DNA of 64,000 nt from Numida meleagris (lineage: Eukaryota; Chordata; Aves; Galliformes; Numididae): assembly GCF_002078875.1 (NCBI RefSeq), contig NC_034420.1, positions 5,269,814 to 5,333,813 of the forward strand. The letters run 5' to 3'. The notes below the pieces were generated by a model, which saw only the letters and a program-made list of their open reading frames with translations, was not told the DNA's origin and ran no database searches. This document shows positions 62,646-64,000 of the stretch, one piece after another. Both the position numbers and the translations under genes were made by a program. Position 1 is the stretch's first letter. Each line of letters opens with the position of its first letter.

Positions 62646-64000
62646 TACAAAAATAAAGAATCTTTCAAAACAGATTAAAAAAAATCCTAAGGGAATCCAT
62701 GTTGCCAATCTGTGATTTGTGTTAATTTGCGTATGTGTGTGTGTTGGTTTGTTTCCCCTCACATGTCAGTACCGTTATACTAAAGATTAGTTTGTGCTTA
62801 AGCTAAAACTAAAATTCATTATTAAATAAAACATCCCTCTGTGCAAACGTAATGAAAAGCTCAACATGACTTTCCAGCTATGAGTGCAAACAGTGTACTT
62901 AGCCAAATGGTAATTGTATTGGTCTTCCTTCTACTCTAATACTGCTTTGAAACTTCTGTCTCTCAAATGAATAATTACCTACAAAATAATTAAATGTTGC
63001 TGATATGGTCTACTCATCCCACTTGTACATAGAAACAGCAAAGTCTGTCTTCCCTGAAATCTATCTCCGTCATGTTGGATAAGCTTACTGCCCATCACAG
63101 GGCTGGCATCGATCCCTACTCAATTACAGATGAACATAACACCATATTAGAAGACAAATAAGGTTTAATTTTAATCACAGGCAGCCTGTAAGACCATGTT
63201 CCATTATAGATTAAAAGAACCAATTATTTTTAAAAGTAAAGATTTAATGAAAGGCCTTATTAATATATAGACAGACACATGGCTCCCCTTGCATTCTAAG
63301 TTGGACTCCGCAGTAATAGTTGAAAGAGTTGCAAGCAATCCAAGCAAGACATGGTGATGTTTCTTAGAGAATTGTTTTTCTTTCAAATCACGACAATTTC
63401 TCAGAAAGGTTTCATCTATAAGATTTTTTTTTCAAAAGTGTGAAGTCACAAACCATTTATAGACAACAAATTAACGGCCAGAATTTTATTATTACTAAGA
63501 TAGAGTAAATGCAAAACAATTGCACTGAAGCAGACAGACGCTCCACCCTAACGACACCAAATGCTGCTGAAATCACTTTATCCCATATTCAGAAAGGTAG
63601 TTAGGAGTGCAATTTTCATCTGAATTCAATGGGATTTAGGCATCCACTCATCTCCAAATCTAGATATTATAGTTCTCCATCTCTAATAACAGGAGTTGGC
63701 TTGCATAATTAACTCAAGAATCTAGGTAATCACAATTCGTATCTTCTTGCTATTCAAACTTTAGTATGAATCAATCTTTCTTCCTTATTGAGTTATTACA
63801 ATATTTGTCAAAGTATGAAATAAAAAAAGTTCCTATGGAATGCTGTGGAAGTTACATCTGAGAAGGTAAAGAGCTAAATATGTATTTATGATAGAAAATA
63901 GATAAACTAATTGGATAATCAGACAGTAGTGTTGACTAGTGCTGTGAATATAATTCTACTTGTGTTGTAAATGTATGAGAAACTACATATAAGATACCAT
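62646..64000. other. No gene seen
   Basis: AT-rich. A stretch near 63590-63660 resembles an old amniote interspersed repeat; otherwise unremarkable. Confidence 0.4.

Noticed and set aside
57901..63200. tRNA or small RNA genes in the 3' third
   Set aside because: No cloverleaf, A/B box pair or strong miRNA-like hairpin was recognised by eye here or elsewhere in the window.

Overview
The window is AT-rich vertebrate nuclear DNA from a bird, most likely a galliform such as chicken. Two things point there: about a dozen CR1 non-LTR retrotransposon pieces on both strands, several ending in the avian CR1 tail (ATTCTATGATTCT-like), and five fragments of one mariner family that I recall as a chicken mariner. 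No database search was possible, so species and family names rest on recognition.

Most of the window is intergenic or intronic. Nearly all long ORFs are chance ORFs or pieces of CR1. The exception, which I found by reading splice signals, is the 3' end of an unidentified protein-coding gene on the minus strand. Three exons (55278-55367, 53214-53296 and a terminal exon starting at 45943) have good splice sites, and their reading phases chain exactly (phase 2, then phase 1). They encode a hydrophilic segment followed by a short hydrophobic, membrane-anchor-like stretch. There the frame meets a TGA at 45894-45896, but stays open in the same frame for 54 more codons that look like a basic cytoplasmic tail, ending at a TAA (45729-45731). 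A poly(A) signal lies about 500 bp further on (45222-45227). Exon A uses a GC-AG donor. The upstream part of the gene must lie beyond about 55.4 kb, probably outside the window.

Layout: 1-45.2 kb appears intergenic (or intronic to something not visible). It holds CR1 pieces near 1.0, 3.6, 6.4, 8.2-9.1, 25.7-26.1 and 28.4 kb, mariner pieces near 6.0, 29.4, 33.3-34.2 and 37.4-37.9 kb, a possible solo or partial LTR at 38.2-38.4 kb, a GC-richer block at 36.8-37.3 kb and a long purine tract with a (GGAA)n microsatellite at 11.3-11.5 kb. From 45.2 to 55.4 kb lies the 3' part of the minus-strand gene, with CR1 copies in its introns (46.1, 47.4, 51.6 and 53.6 kb). From 55.4 to 64 kb is probably an upstream intron, with a mariner right half at 60.7-61.0 kb and an internally deleted old CR1 at 61.6-62.6 kb.

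I saw no tRNA, rRNA, CRISPR or prokaryotic feature, and no convincing new multi-gene system. The most useful observation is the unannotated-looking gene 3' end with its in-frame TGA.
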